Assembly: GCA_910584845.1 (NCBI GenBank)
Contig: CAJUDH010000015.1
Location: forward strand, 12,886-76,885
Length of the DNA: 64,000 nucleotides
From: an uncultured Lachnospiraceae bacterium
Lineage (GTDB): Bacteria; Bacillota; Clostridia; Lachnospirales; Lachnospiraceae
Direction of reading: 5' to 3'
Shown piece after piece: positions 9,503 through 16,973 of this stretch (positions within the stretch are counted from its first letter, which is position 1; every line of letters begins with the position of its first letter). Under the pieces are notes generated by a model. It was given only the letters and a program-made list of their open reading frames with translations. It ran no database searches and was not told where the DNA came from. Position numbers and translations under genes: made by a program.

Positions 9503-9662
9503 GCAGATAATACTAGAAAATCGTTGGCTATCCGCCACGGGGAAGCAGGCCACCTGTACCGTGCTACGGATATGGGCCAACCAAGCGGGTATGAGTAGGT
9601 AGGCCGCCGGATGCCCATCGGGCAACGGCAATGGAAAAGGCCTGTTCAGAGGAGGAAGACGG
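9503..9662 (+). other. Structured leader upstream of the ClpX gene
   Basis: This 160-bp gap has no ORF of interest but several tight hairpins: CCGTGCTACGG near 9558-9568, and TGCCCATCGGGCA near 9611-9623 nested inside GCCG/CGGC. They sit directly ahead of the AGGAGGAAG ribosome-binding site. I see no convincing sigma-A promoter here. It could be a regulated 5' leader or a small RNA; I cannot assign a family. Confidence 0.35.
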
Positions 9663-11120
9663 ATGGAAGATAAAGACCAGCAGAAAAAACAGCCGGGTGC
9701 GCAAAAGGGCGCCGCCGATGAAAAAGGCGACAGCCAGGAATATGAAAAAATATGTTATATGTGCCGCAGGCCTGAAAGCAAGGCCGGAAGCATGATTGTA
9801 ATGCCAGGGGATATGTGCCTGTGCCATGACTGTATGCAAAAGGCATTTGATTCGGTAATGGGCAGCAACCTGGATTTGTCTAAAGTGGATTTTTCCCAGC
9901 TTTCCCAAATGCCTTACATGAACTTAAATTTTATGCCTTCCGGGGACGGGGAGAATACGCCGCAAATGCAAATCTCCCGGAAGCAGAAAATAAAAAAGAA
10001 AAAGGAAAAGGCAGGGCCGGCTTTTGACTTAAAAGACATCCCGGCCCCCCATGTGATCAAAAGGCAACTGGATGAGTATGTGATTGGCCAGGAACGGGCC
10101 AAAAAAGTGGTTTCGGTGGCGGTATATAACCATTATAAACGGGTCTACGCGGAAAGCCTGAGGATTTCGCCAAAAAACGGGGACAAGTTATCACAGGCGG
10201 ATGAAGTGCGCATAGAAAAATCCAATATTTTGATGATTGGCCCTACCGGCAGCGGCAAGACTTACCTGGTACGTACTTTGGCCCGCCTTCTGGATGTGCC
10301 TTTGGCAGTGGCAGATGCCACATCTTTGACCGAGGCAGGCTATATCGGGGATGATATCGAGAGCGTGGTATCCAAATTGCTTTCTGCGGCGGGAAACGAT
10401 GTGGAACGGGCGGAACATGGGATTATTTTTATTGATGAAATAGACAAGATAGCCAAAAAACGCCAGACCAACGCCCGGGATGTAAGCGGGGAGTCGGTGC
10501 AGCAGGAGCTGCTAAAGCTTTTGGAAGGGAGCACTGTGGAAGTGCCGGTAGGCTCCAACCAGAAAAATGCCCTTACCCCCTTGACCACAGTGAATACAGA
10601 CAATATCCTGTTTATCTGCGGCGGGGCGTTCCCGGATTTAGAAAAGATTATCCGGGAACGTTTAAGCAAAACATCGTCTATGGGCTTCGGCGCGGAATTA
10701 AAGGATAAATATGAGAAGGACGCCCATATTTTAAATCAGGTGGCCAGTGCGGATTTGCGGGAATTTGGGATGATCCCGGAATTTTTAGGGCGGCTTCCTG
10801 TGACGGTAACGCTGGAAAAGCTTACGAAAGAACTGTTGGTACAAATTTTGAAAGAACCACGGAACGCCATTTTAAAACAATATGTCAAATTGTTGGATAT
10901 GGACGAGGTAAAGCTGGCATTTGACGAAGACGCCCTGGAGTGGATTGCCCAGGAAGCTTTAAAAAGGGAAACGGGCGCCCGGGCCCTGCGTGCTATCCTG
11001 GAAGAATATATGTTGGACATCATGTACGAGATACCAAAAGACCCAAATATCGGTTCGGTGGTGATAACCCGGGCCTATCTGGAAAAGAGCGGCGGCCCTA
11101 TGATCCGGATGCGTGGGTAG
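9663..11120 (+). CDS. clpX: ClpX-type AAA+ unfoldase (divergent paralogue)
   Basis: A 485-residue ATP-dependent unfoldase that would feed substrates to ClpP. The N-terminal zinc finger is present (Cys31, Cys34, Cys54, Cys57; C-x2-C-x19-C-x2-C). Walker A is GPTGSGKT (193-200), Walker B IIFIDE (254-259) and the pore loop GYIG (226-229). It is about 60 residues longer than usual ClpX because of a linker with a lysine cluster (residues 107-116). The RKH pore-entrance loop is replaced by a sequence around NQKNALTPL, and the ClpP-docking IGF loop reads MGF (340-342). No clpP or tig lies nearby, so this may be a second ClpX with its own substrates. It ends only 10 bp from the convergent subtilisin gene. 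Confidence 0.88.
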   Translation: MEDKDQQKKQPGAQKGAADEKGDSQEYEKICYMCRRPESKAGSMIVMPGDMCLCHDCMQKAFDSVMGSNLDLSKVDFSQLSQMPYMNLNFMPSGDGENTPQMQISRKQKIKKKKEKAGPAFDLKDIPAPHVIKRQLDEYVIGQERAKKVVSVAVYNHYKRVYAESLRISPKNGDKLSQADEVRIEKSNILMIGPTGSGKTYLVRTLARLLDVPLAVADATSLTEAGYIGDDIESVVSKLLSAAGNDVERAEHGIIFIDEIDKIAKKRQTNARDVSGESVQQELLKLLEGSTVEVPVGSNQKNALTPLTTVNTDNILFICGGAFPDLEKIIRERLSKTSSMGFGAELKDKYEKDAHILNQVASADLREFGMIPEFLGRLPVTVTLEKLTKELLVQILKEPRNAILKQYVKLLDMDEVKLAFDEDALEWIAQEALKRETGARALRAILEEYMLDIMYEIPKDPNIGSVVITRAYLEKSGGPMIRMRG

Positions 11121-11130
11121 CGCCAAAACC

Positions 11131-12858
11131 TTATTCCCGTATCCGGAGAAAAGCCTGGTACAAATTGAGGGTTCCAAAGCCCCAAGTGGGGTTAGGGTAT
11201 GTGAATGCCTGGCTACGGTTGGCGCCGCGGATTAACATGGATTTGATAGCGGCGCCGCTTAAAGCCTGATTGTTATTATTGGTGACGCCCCAAGTAAACA
11301 GGTCGGCTACAGCGCCGGCCGTAAGGGCGGCGGCAACGGAAGAGCCGGTGCGGCGGGTAAAACGCAGGTCTGCCCCAAGAGGGGTTAGGGCCGGCCCTTG
11401 CACCTCCACCCCGGGGGCTGCCAGGTCAGGCTTTATCCGGCCGTCAGGGGTGTATCCCCGGCTGCTGTGGATGTAGATGCTGTTGTTGCCATGGTTGTAG
11501 GTACTGACCGTCAGGGGCATGGAAGCATTGCCAGGGTCAGTGATGGTATTATCCGGATCGGGCCGCAGGAACATGGTGTTTTTGGAGAGGAACCCGTCCA
11601 TGGGCAGCCAGAGGTGGAATGAGCCGGACACGTATACGAGAGGATAGATGCGGATGTGCCAAATCCCTGGGGAAGGGGCCTGAAACCGCATGAATATCAG
11701 TTGGCTTCCGGACCCGCTTTCGTTATTCTGGTAGTTTATGGTAATGACGGTGGAATCCAGTTTGAGCGAAATAACGGTTTCGGAGCCAAGGCTTAACGGG
11801 ATCCGGTCGATAATTTCTCCGGATGGGGAAACAAATCCGACCGTGTAAAGGTCTGGTTCTTTGGCCCAAAGCTCCGTGCAAAAGCCGGTCTCGTCGCTGC
11901 CGACCCGCAGTTCCACATCATCAAATACTTGGTTGGGGGGCATATTGCCCCTGTAATGATGATGCAGCCCGACTTCATTGCCGGCGGCGGCAACGGCGGC
12001 CGTGCCGGAATAGCCTTCCATATTCCTTAGCTGCTGCCCCAAGGGGGTAGTGCCTTCATGATTGCCTTGGTTGGTGCCAAGCCCCAGGTAAAATACAATG
12101 GGCATGTCGTATTGGTTGGCAAGGCCGCTCATGTAACTGATTGCCGCCATGATGTCGTTTTCCTGGAAGGCAGTGGCGTCGGGCCGGATTAAGAAAAGGT
12201 CCCTCAAATATTGTTTGGCCGGTTTTAATTTGACAATGATCAGGGAAGCATCCGGCGCCGCCCCAAAAAAAGGGGCAGGCCGGGTTACCCGGCTGCCTGC
12301 TGCTACGCCCGCCATAAAAGTGCCGTGGCCGTCGGTATCTTTGCTGGGGACGATTTCATAAGGGTCTTGGGCATTCAAGGCAGCGTTGATCTGCTCCTGG
12401 CTGAACACGCTTCCATAAAGGGGCTGGTAGCCGTCTATTTCCGGCAGCGGTTCGTCGGAATCTAAGGTTTGGTCCCAAATCCCCAAAATCCGGGTAGCCC
12501 CGTCGGAAGTCCGGAACAGGGGGTTGGTATAGTCAATGCCGGTATCGGCAATACCGATGATGGAGCCTTTGCCGGTACTTAGTAAAGAAGGCTGGTCGAA
12601 AACCGGGGGGATTCCGCTGTCCTCCAGGGCGGTAGTGTCCAAAAGCCCGTACAGTTTGGGGATAATCCCATAGGAGTATTGGGATATGGTGAAGGGTTCC
12701 ACATCGCTCCGGGGGGCGTGGACGACGGCAAAATCCCGGCTAATAAAATTGACGCAATGGGTCAAGGCCAACTGGTACAGGTCTGGGGAGCGGGGGGAAT
12801 AGCGTATAATAAAATCATAATATTCATCGGAAGAAGGGGAGTACTGGCAAACAGGCAT
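11131..12858 (-). CDS. S8 family subtilisin-like protease, CspA/B/C-like
   Basis: A 575-residue subtilisin related in layout to clostridial Csp germination proteases. The triad is Asp105 (GIADTGID), His178 (DGHGTFMAG) and Ser507 (TGSSVAAA, where the family norm is GTSMA), with oxyanion Asn294 (AAGNEV). There is no signal peptide; an N-terminal segment of about 90 residues resembles a prodomain, and a jelly-roll-like insert lies between Asn and Ser, as in Csp proteins. AAAGGAG precedes the ATG. In sporeformers such proteases activate the cortex lytic enzyme SleC or act as pseudoprotease germinant sensors; with the triad complete this one is predicted to be active. It could also be a general intracellular-type subtilisin. 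Confidence 0.85.
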   Translation of the reverse strand: MPVCQYSPSSDEYYDFIIRYSPRSPDLYQLALTHCVNFISRDFAVVHAPRSDVEPFTISQYSYGIIPKLYGLLDTTALEDSGIPPVFDQPSLLSTGKGSIIGIADTGIDYTNPLFRTSDGATRILGIWDQTLDSDEPLPEIDGYQPLYGSVFSQEQINAALNAQDPYEIVPSKDTDGHGTFMAGVAAGSRVTRPAPFFGAAPDASLIIVKLKPAKQYLRDLFLIRPDATAFQENDIMAAISYMSGLANQYDMPIVFYLGLGTNQGNHEGTTPLGQQLRNMEGYSGTAAVAAAGNEVGLHHHYRGNMPPNQVFDDVELRVGSDETGFCTELWAKEPDLYTVGFVSPSGEIIDRIPLSLGSETVISLKLDSTVITINYQNNESGSGSQLIFMRFQAPSPGIWHIRIYPLVYVSGSFHLWLPMDGFLSKNTMFLRPDPDNTITDPGNASMPLTVSTYNHGNNSIYIHSSRGYTPDGRIKPDLAAPGVEVQGPALTPLGADLRFTRRTGSSVAAALTAGAVADLFTWGVTNNNNQALSGAAIKSMLIRGANRSQAFTYPNPTWGFGTLNLYQAFLRIRE

Positions 12859-12984
12859 AGCAGGCTCCTTTGGCCTTTTTCATTAATATATGGGCAAAAA
12901 GGGTTTTTGGACAGTTGTCTGGCAAATAATAAAGAAGGAAAGAAGCTTTAAAAATAAAGATAACCGTTTCACAAGGAGGTATGT

Positions 12985-13509
12985 ATGGGATATGTAATGG
13001 CAATGATGGCGTTAGCGGCAGGGGACCAGTGGCTGAAAGGGAGGGTTGAGGCACAAGGCCCGGAAGGGTTCCCCCGGCCTTTAAGGAGGGTAAAGGGAAA
13101 AATCTGGCTCTACCGCAACCATAATCCGGGGTTTCCTTTTGGGTTTTTAAAGAAATACGCGGAATTGGTCCGGACGCTTCCCTTGGTAGTTACGTCTGCG
13201 CTGGCAGGCGCATTGGGGGTGCTGCTGACGCAAAAAGGACACCGCATAGTGAAAGTGGCATTGGCCATGATCCTTGGAGGTTCCATGAGCAATTTGTACG
13301 ACCGGTATGTGCGGCATTATGTGGTGGACTATTTCAGCCTGCGCCTGGGGCCGTTGAAGAAAGTAGTCTTCAACCTGGGTGATATTTTTATTTTCATGGG
13401 CACCGGGCTGCTGTTTGCCTGGCAGTTGGCACAAGAGGCACGGAATGCTTTCCGGCCGGCCAAAGGGGAGGGGGCGCCGGTTGTGCAAGCCCCTGAAGAG
13501 CTGCATTGA
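12985..13509 (+). CDS. Signal peptidase II (LspA)-like membrane protein, divergent
   Basis: A 174-residue protein with about four membrane helices. LspA motifs are recognisable: GDQWLK in helix 1, RNHNPGFPFG (normal NxGxxFG), ILGGSMSNLYDR with Asp106, and FNLGD with Asp133, the likely catalytic aspartate pair. The distance between the aspartates is larger than in standard LspA because of an insert around residues 118-126 (SLRLGPLKK). The start has a strong AAGGAGGT site. It could be a lipoprotein signal peptidase or a paralogue with another substrate. It is transcribed divergently from the subtilisin gene, with 126 bp between their starts. Confidence 0.78.
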   Translation: MGYVMAMMALAAGDQWLKGRVEAQGPEGFPRPLRRVKGKIWLYRNHNPGFPFGFLKKYAELVRTLPLVVTSALAGALGVLLTQKGHRIVKVALAMILGGSMSNLYDRYVRHYVVDYFSLRLGPLKKVVFNLGDIFIFMGTGLLFAWQLAQEARNAFRPAKGEGAPVVQAPEELH

Positions 13510-13566
13510 CGGTTTGGCCACAGGCGATATTGGGATGGTCCTGGTACAGGAGTATTCCTATTGTGA

Positions 13567-13595
13567 TTGACAGAAGCAGGGAATTGTTGTAGAAT
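13567..13595 (+). promoter_or_regulatory. Sigma-A promoter of the CNNM-family gene
   Basis: TTGACA (13567-13572) with a 17-bp spacer and TAGAAT (13590-13595). It would start transcription about 58 nt before ATG 13660, and it argues against an upstream in-frame TTG start at 13567, which coincides with the -35 element itself. Confidence 0.78.
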
Positions 13596-13659
13596 CGCAG
13601 ATAACCGTCCGCAACACAAAATATGTGGACGTATTTTGGAAGGAGAAAAATATTTTTTT

Positions 13660-14961
13660 ATGTTGGATTCAGGAGACAGTACGGGCATACAGATAGCCAT
13701 GGTTGTTGTGCTGCTTGGCCTGTCCGCCTTTTTTTCTTCGGCGGAGACGGCGTTGACTACGGTAAACCGCATGCGGGTACGGACGTTGGCGGAGGCGGGG
13801 GACAAGAGGGCGTTGGTCTTGACAAAGGTTATTGAAGACCCGGGGAAAATGCTCAGTACGATTTTGGTAGGGAACAACGTGGTGAACCTGTCCGCTTCCT
13901 CGCTTATGACAACGCTTACCCTTCAATTGTTCGGGAGCAAAGCCGTAGGCGTGGCAACCGGCGTCCTGACACTGTTGATTTTAGTTTTCGGCGAGATTTC
14001 GCCTAAAACCTTGGCTACGATTTATTCTGAGGGCCTTGCTTTAAGGTACGCAAAGGTGATCTATTTTCTGATGACTTTGCTGACGCCGGTTATTTTTTGC
14101 GTGAACCAGTTATCCTTGGGGTTCCTGCTCCTTTTGCGCATCGACCCAAAGAAAAAGCAGGAGGCGATCACGGAGGATGAGCTGCGGACCATTGTGGAAG
14201 TGAGCCATGAAGAAGGGGTCATCGAAATTGAGGAAAAGAAGATGATCAACAATGTGTTTGATTTTGGCGATTCCGTAGCCAAGGACGTAATGGTGCCCCG
14301 GATCGATATGGTTATGGTAGAAGTCAATACCAATTTCCGGGAGCTGATGGAGATTATCCGCAGGGAAAAATTCACCCGTTTTCCGGTCTACGAAGGGACT
14401 ACGGACAATGTAATCGGCATAATAAACGTAAAGGATATTTTGCTGGCAGAAAACCGCCATAATTTTGCCATCCGTGCTTTTATGCGCCAGCCCCTGTACA
14501 CGTATGAATATAAAAAGACGGCGGAACTGCTTGCGGAAATGAGGAAAACCTTTAACAATGTAATCATCGTTTTAGACGAGTATGGCGCTACGGCCGGTAT
14601 GGTGACGCTGGAAGACCTGCTGGAGGAGATTGTCGGGGAGATCCGGGACGAATATGATGAGGATGAAGAGGAAACCATCAAAAAACTTGCGGATAATGAA
14701 TATGTCGTTAACGGTTCCGTAAAGCTGGATGATTTGAACGGATGGTTGGAGCTGAAGCTGAAATCCGACGATTATGATTCCATAGGCGGTTTGGTGATCG
14801 GCCTGTTGGACCACCTGCCGGACGAAGGGGAGACGGTAAACCATGGTAATTTGCGCCTGGTTGTGGAAAGGGTGGAGAAAAACCGGATTGAGAAAATCCA
14901 TTTATACATTTTAGGCCAGGAAAGCGAAGAGAAGCCGGAAGCCCAGACAGAGGCGTCTTAA
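13660..14961 (+). CDS. CNNM/HlyC-type transmembrane protein with CBS domains
   Basis: I start at ATG 13660 (433 residues), where the protein begins with the hydrophobic DUF21 domain (FFSSAETAL motif, about four membrane helices to residue 145). A CBS pair follows (about 180-320, VMVPRIDM, FTRFPVYEG, GIINVKDIL, VLDEYGATAGMVTLEDLLEEIVGEI) and then a CorC/HlyC C-terminal domain (about 340-420, YDSIGGLVIGLL). Members are linked to magnesium or cobalt efflux and were once called haemolysins; a transport role is likely but unproven here. An AGGAG site lies 14 bp upstream, rather far. A strong hairpin terminator follows. Confidence 0.93.
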   Translation: MLDSGDSTGIQIAMVVVLLGLSAFFSSAETALTTVNRMRVRTLAEAGDKRALVLTKVIEDPGKMLSTILVGNNVVNLSASSLMTTLTLQLFGSKAVGVATGVLTLLILVFGEISPKTLATIYSEGLALRYAKVIYFLMTLLTPVIFCVNQLSLGFLLLLRIDPKKKQEAITEDELRTIVEVSHEEGVIEIEEKKMINNVFDFGDSVAKDVMVPRIDMVMVEVNTNFRELMEIIRREKFTRFPVYEGTTDNVIGIINVKDILLAENRHNFAIRAFMRQPLYTYEYKKTAELLAEMRKTFNNVIIVLDEYGATAGMVTLEDLLEEIVGEIRDEYDEDEEETIKKLADNEYVVNGSVKLDDLNGWLELKLKSDDYDSIGGLVIGLLDHLPDEGETVNHGNLRLVVERVEKNRIEKIHLYILGQESEEKPEAQTEAS

Positions 14962-14965
14962 GCTT

Positions 14966-15070
14966 AAAGGGCTGGTGCAAAGCAAGGGATTCCTACCAAA
15001 TATGGCATTGCCATTGGGCAAAGCAGAACCATATACCGCGGAATTTCCGGATTTGCATCAGCCCTTTTTT
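14966..15070. terminator. Long bidirectional hairpin terminator
   Basis: AAAGGGCTGGTGCAAA (14966-14981) pairs with TTTGCATCAGCCCTTT (15052-15067) with a single G-T mismatch, followed by TTT. The 70-nt loop has further complementary parts (ATATGG/CCATAT and GGGATTCC/GGAATTTCC). It lies between the convergent CNNM and small membrane protein genes and can serve both. The size and inner symmetry exceed a simple terminator. Confidence 0.8.
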
Positions 15071-15077
15071 GAATAGC

Positions 15078-15443
15078 CTAACTGAATATACCGCCGGCCA
15101 TGCCGCCTACGGCACAGCACCCCATAACCGTCAATGCCTGGGAAAGGTCTGGGGTGACGCCGTCCTTTTGCCCCAGGACCCACGATACGGAAAAGAGTAC
15201 GGCGAAATAGGCCAGCCCTGTGAGCAATCCCCAGAAAAAGCGTTGTGTACGGATTGCTTTGCCGGCTAAAAAACCGCCAAATAGGCAGGCGATGACATAA
15301 ACCCCATAGACGGCAGAGTTGATTTGGGGTTCATTTAGCTTCAACCGGTAAAGGGCAAAGGACAAGGCCAACAACAGGATGCCGGATAGCATATAAGCCA
15401 GGAACAAAGAACGTAATAAGGCTTTCGGTTTGGAAGCGTTCAT
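15078..15443 (-). CDS. Small four-helix membrane protein (TIGR04086-like)
   Basis: A 121-residue protein made almost entirely of four membrane helices, rich in Gly and Ala (LFGGFLAGKAI, GCCAVGGMAGGIF). I start at ATG 15443, which follows an AGAGGAT site by six bases; the ATG seven codons upstream lacks one. It resembles the uncharacterised TIGR04086 membrane family found in Clostridia and Bacilli. No function is known. It is divergent from the rpsL promoter region and ends at the shared terminator. Confidence 0.75.
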   Translation of the reverse strand: MNASKPKALLRSLFLAYMLSGILLLALSFALYRLKLNEPQINSAVYGVYVIACLFGGFLAGKAIRTQRFFWGLLTGLAYFAVLFSVSWVLGQKDGVTPDLSQALTVMGCCAVGGMAGGIFS

Positions 15444-15577
15444 ATTTATCCTCTCTTTCTTCAATAATGGTGCGCTGTTTCACGGGCATATATGGTTTCT
15501 ATTGGTAAAATGGCTTGGGAACTGCCATAAATGGCTGCCCCTTTCCATATTTATTCGCAAAAATTGAAAAAATTACC

Positions 15578-15606
15578 TTGACATGGATTTATAATGTGGA
15601 TATAAT
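15578..15606 (+). promoter_or_regulatory. Consensus sigma-A promoter of the rpsL-rpsG-fusA operon
   Basis: TTGACA (15578-15583), 17-bp spacer, TATAAT (15601-15606): a perfect match to consensus. A second TATAAT at 15590-15595 is too close to the -35 to be used with it. An A-rich stretch lies just upstream and may act as UP element. The predicted start near 15613 leaves a leader of about 220 nt. Confidence 0.95.
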
Positions 15607-15611
15607 GGTAT

Positions 15612-15639
15612 GGCGTGTAAATTACACGCCTTGTTTTTC
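15612..15639 (+). promoter_or_regulatory. Palindrome with T-rich tail at the rpsL transcription start
   Basis: GGCGTGTAA (15612-15620), one A, then TTACACGCC (15622-15630), followed by TTGTTTTTC. It begins essentially at the predicted +1. It could be a DNA operator, a very early attenuator, or an RNA 5'-end hairpin. The remaining leader to 15836 also has AGCTGCC/GGCAGCT (around 15769-15784). A 111-codon frame through this leader is not a believable gene. Confidence 0.5.
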
Positions 15640-15836
15640 TGATGAATATAAACAAGCATGCGGCATGTGTGCTTTTTTGTGTTGTGGGAAAGTTTTTTGG
15701 ATTCCCATAAACGGTAAAAGGCTTTGCCGGCAGGGGCCTGTTTATATGAATTCGGAAAAGCAGGGAAGCTGCCTTGGCAGCTATCTTTCAAAGCATTACA
15801 GCAACCAACAGACAATTTCACAGGAGGTGAAGAGGA

Positions 15837-16259
15837 ATGCCAACATTTAACCAGTTAGTCAGAAAGGGAAGACAGACGTCGGTCAAAAAGTCGACCGCAC
15901 CGGCCCTGCAGAGAGGTTACAACTCTTTGAGGAAACGCGCCACCGATACTTCTTCCCCGCAAAAGAGGGGCGTCTGCACCGCGGTAAAGACCGCCACCCC
16001 GAAGAAGCCCAACTCTGCGCTTCGTAAGATCGCCAGGGTGCGCCTTTCCAACGGTATTGAGGTAACCAGCTATATCCCCGGAGAAGGCCATAACCTTCAG
16101 GAGCATAGCGTGGTGCTGATCCGTGGCGGAAGGGTAAAGGATTTGCCAGGTACCAGATACCACATTATCCGGGGTACCTTGGATACCGCCGGCGTGGCCA
16201 ACCGGAAAAAAGCCCGCTCCAAATATGGTGCGAAGCGGCCGAAAGCTGCCAAGAAGTAA
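15837..16259 (+). CDS. rpsL: 30S ribosomal protein S12
   Basis: A 140-residue S12, a decoding-centre protein of the small subunit. It starts PTFNQLVRKGR and has the Gram-positive insert around residues 30-45 (SLRKRATDTSSPQKRG). The conserved TPKKPNSALRK loop and RGGRVKDLPG loop are unaltered, so the common streptomycin-resistance changes at the conserved lysines are absent. A strong AGGAGGTGA site precedes the ATG. It is first in the operon with rpsG and fusA but separated from rpsG by an unusually long spacer. Confidence 0.99.
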   Translation: MPTFNQLVRKGRQTSVKKSTAPALQRGYNSLRKRATDTSSPQKRGVCTAVKTATPKKPNSALRKIARVRLSNGIEVTSYIPGEGHNLQEHSVVLIRGGRVKDLPGTRYHIIRGTLDTAGVANRKKARSKYGAKRPKAAKK

Positions 16260-16486
16260 TAGGCCAGGGGCAGGGTTAAAAGAGGTAGAATCACTAACAG
16301 CAGTAAAGTGGACTGCACAGCAGTAACGTAGCCTGGGTGGCGGGGAAACCTCCTTGGGCACACGTTTTGTTAGTGCCGGTGGATTGCCTGTGGGTTGCAG
16401 GGATAGATTGGAAAACCGAGCACGAACACATTTTATGGAAACATGTGAGTACCGATGAGTTAATTTTTATTAAGGAGGGAAGTAAC
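16260..16486 (+). promoter_or_regulatory. Structured 227-nt rpsL-rpsG spacer, candidate S7/S12 autoregulatory RNA
   Basis: No gene lies here. CACTAACA (16292-16299) and TGTTAGTG (16368-16375) can close a large stem enclosing repeated CAGCAGTAA units (around 16298 and 16318) and a GGGTGGCGGGGAAACCTCC segment with internal pairing. In enterobacteria the rpsL-rpsG intergenic RNA binds S7 and represses translation; the same job here is inference. No promoter with both elements is seen inside it. Confidence 0.45.
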
Positions 16487-16957
16487 GTGCCACGTAAAGG
16501 ACATATTCAGAAAAGAGACGTATTGGCAGATCCTTTATACAACAACAAGGTTGTAACCAAGCTGATCAATAACATCATGCTGGACGGAAAAAAAGGGGTT
16601 GCCCAGAAGATTGTATATGGTGCATTTGCCCGTGTGGAAGAAAAGACCGGCAAACCGGCTGTTGAGGTCTTTGAAGAGGCCATGAACAATATTATGCCGG
16701 TTTTGGAAGTAAAGGCGAAACGGATCGGCGGCGCCACCTATCAGGTGCCTATTGAGGTGAAGCCGGAACGGCGCCAGACTTTGGCCCTTCGCTGGATTAC
16801 CATGTTTTCCCGCAAGAGGAACGAGAAAACCCAGCAAGAGCGGTTGGCAAACGAGATCATGGATGCGGCCAATAATACGGGCGCATCGGTAAAGCGTAAA
16901 GAAGATATGCATAAGATGGCAGAGGCTAACAAGGCCTTCTCCCATTTTAGGCTTTAA
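16487..16957 (+). CDS. rpsG: 30S ribosomal protein S7
   Basis: A 156-residue S7, which nucleates assembly of the 16S rRNA 3' major domain. I start at GTG 16487 behind AAGGAGGGA, giving the normal PRKGHIQKRDV start; the frame is open 150 bp further upstream but that part is spacer RNA. Typical segments are KRIGGATYQVPIEV, RWIT and NKAFSHFR at the end. It lies 16 bp upstream of fusA. Regulation by S7 binding to the upstream spacer is plausible. Confidence 0.99.
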   Translation: MPRKGHIQKRDVLADPLYNNKVVTKLINNIMLDGKKGVAQKIVYGAFARVEEKTGKPAVEVFEEAMNNIMPVLEVKAKRIGGATYQVPIEVKPERRQTLALRWITMFSRKRNEKTQQERLANEIMDAANNTGASVKRKEDMHKMAEANKAFSHFRL

Positions 16958-16973
16958 GTAGGAGGACAAAGCT

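Noticed and set aside
15515..15850. 111-codon plus-strand frame before rpsL
   Set aside because: It runs across the consensus rpsL promoter and leader hairpins and has no ribosome-binding site.
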